From CANNDT01 sp945876205 (GTDB lineage: Bacteria > Acidobacteriota > Vicinamibacteria > Vicinamibacterales > UBA2999), in the NCBI GenBank assembly GCA_947503365.1, contig CANNDT010000052.1, positions 1 through 30,434 on the forward strand: a stretch of DNA of 30,434 bases, in the 5' to 3' direction. How positions within the stretch are numbered: the stretch's first letter is position 1; the number at the start of each line of letters is the position of its first letter. Of this stretch, positions 30,218 to 30,434 are shown in pieces. Under the pieces are notes generated by a model. It worked only from the letters and a program-made list of their open reading frames with translations, did no database searches and had not been told where the DNA came from. Both the position numbers and the translations under genes were made by a program.

Positions 30218-30248
30218 GCCGCCTTCGCCGCTGCGCGGCTTCGGCGGC
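30218..30248. repeat. Internal hairpin of the 296-bp element
   Basis: GCCGCC-TTC-GCCGC pairs with GCGGC-TTC-GGCGGC across a 3-base loop, forming an 11-bp stem with a symmetric TTC/TTC internal bulge. Confidence 0.6.
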
Positions 30249-30303
30249 CAGGTGAATCGCCCCGCTCGATTTCCGGATCTCGACGCGGCGTGCTCCGAAG
30301 GTC

Positions 30304-30333
30304 GGCGCCTCTCCGCCACGGTCACGGCGCCCG
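30304..30333 (-). repeat. Right arm of a 30-bp terminal inverted repeat
   Basis: This is the reverse complement of 30038-30067 with one mismatch. Together the arms bound about 296 bases with no transposase gene. Confidence 0.85.
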
Positions 30334-30422
30334 TCGGCTGTTAGAGATCAGATACGGTCCGGCAGGTGGCGAAGAAATCCCGCACGCAGTCAATTCCGAC
30401 TTCTCGCGGGAAGCTCATATCG

Positions 30423-30434
30423 AGATCGGAAGAG
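30423..30434 (+). other. Illumina adapter remnant at the contig end
   Basis: The final bases AGATCGGAAGAG are identical to the first 12 bases of the Illumina TruSeq adapter. They are almost certainly not genomic. Confidence 0.9.

Larger units (their letters stand above)
30023..30422. other. Non-coding end region holding an inverted-repeat-bounded element
   Basis: No gene is supported in these 400 bases. The stretch is GC-rich and contains a 30-bp inverted repeat pair (30038-30067 and 30304-30333), an internal hairpin (30218-30248) and only short open frames without recognisable domains. A 25-codon minus-strand frame at 30341-30418 could be the tail of a gene lying beyond the contig, but cannot be tested here. 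Confidence 0.5.

Noticed and set aside
30128..30325. A 65-codon minus-strand frame within the end element
   Set aside because: It overlaps the inverted-repeat arm and the internal hairpin, is Arg/Pro/Ser-rich, and shows no recognised domain or ribosome-binding site.
30132..30347. Possible integron attC site (GCCTAAC ... GTTAGAG)
   Set aside because: The right core does not fit GTTRRRY, the spacing of over 200 bases exceeds usual attC lengths, and no integrase or cassette row is present.

Overview
The window looks like a contig from an uncultured Acidobacteriota, most likely Vicinamibacteria or a relative. The evidence is high GC, three Oar-type TonB-dependent receptors with an N-terminal carboxypeptidase-regulatory-like domain, two DUF6152-type secreted proteins, three secreted proteins carrying an N-terminal [DN]L.G.W motif, a DUF5916 outer-membrane protein, and several families of short intergenic repeats. 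This placement rests on gene-family recognition, not on a phylogenetic marker. The last 12 bases equal the start of the Illumina TruSeq adapter, so the right edge is a contig end with untrimmed adapter. No rRNA, tRNA or CRISPR array was seen.

Layout, left to right. (1) 1-1666 (+): the 3' part of a siderophore receptor with a one-base frameshift, then piuC, a Fe(II)/2-oxoglutarate hydroxylase that commonly accompanies such receptors. (2) 1748-4996 (+): a large Oar-like TonB-dependent receptor whose 3' end overlaps a convergent YbaL-type cation/proton antiporter (4973-6697, -). (3) 6977-10562 (+): uvrA and a 3-methyladenine DNA glycosylase, a DNA-repair pair. (4) 11878-10602 (-): a two-gene DUF6152 plus [DN]L.G.W secreted-protein operon. 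(5) 11962-16587 (+): Tat-exported esterase, secreted cyclase-family hydrolase, [2Fe-2S] subunit and Tat-exported molybdenum hydroxylase large subunit, with 1-4 base overlaps at two of the three junctions. This looks like a periplasmic pathway oxidising and hydrolysing an aromatic or N-heterocyclic compound. (6) 24787-16621 (-): a five-gene operon of [DN]L.G.W protein, DUF6152 protein, second [DN]L.G.W protein and two tandemly duplicated TonB-dependent receptors. (7) 24824-26655 (+): DUF485 protein and ActP-type acetate/solute symporter. (8) 26858-27721 (+): Tat-exported dienelactone hydrolase. (9) 30022-27836 (-): DUF5916 outer-membrane protein. (10) 30023-30434: non-coding, with a roughly 296-bp element bounded by 30-bp inverted repeats.

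Taken together the genes suggest a scavenger of organic substrates: large outer-membrane transporters, exported hydrolases and oxidoreductases, and a small-acid importer. The most unusual content is the repeated pairing of DUF6152 with [DN]L.G.W proteins, once directly upstream of duplicated TonB receptors, and the small repeats. The repeats are a family of GTAG-flanked hairpins, two of which act as likely terminators with the opposing gene's stop codon at the apex, and heptamer arrays of two types (TTGTCRG between genes, GGAACCC inside coding regions).
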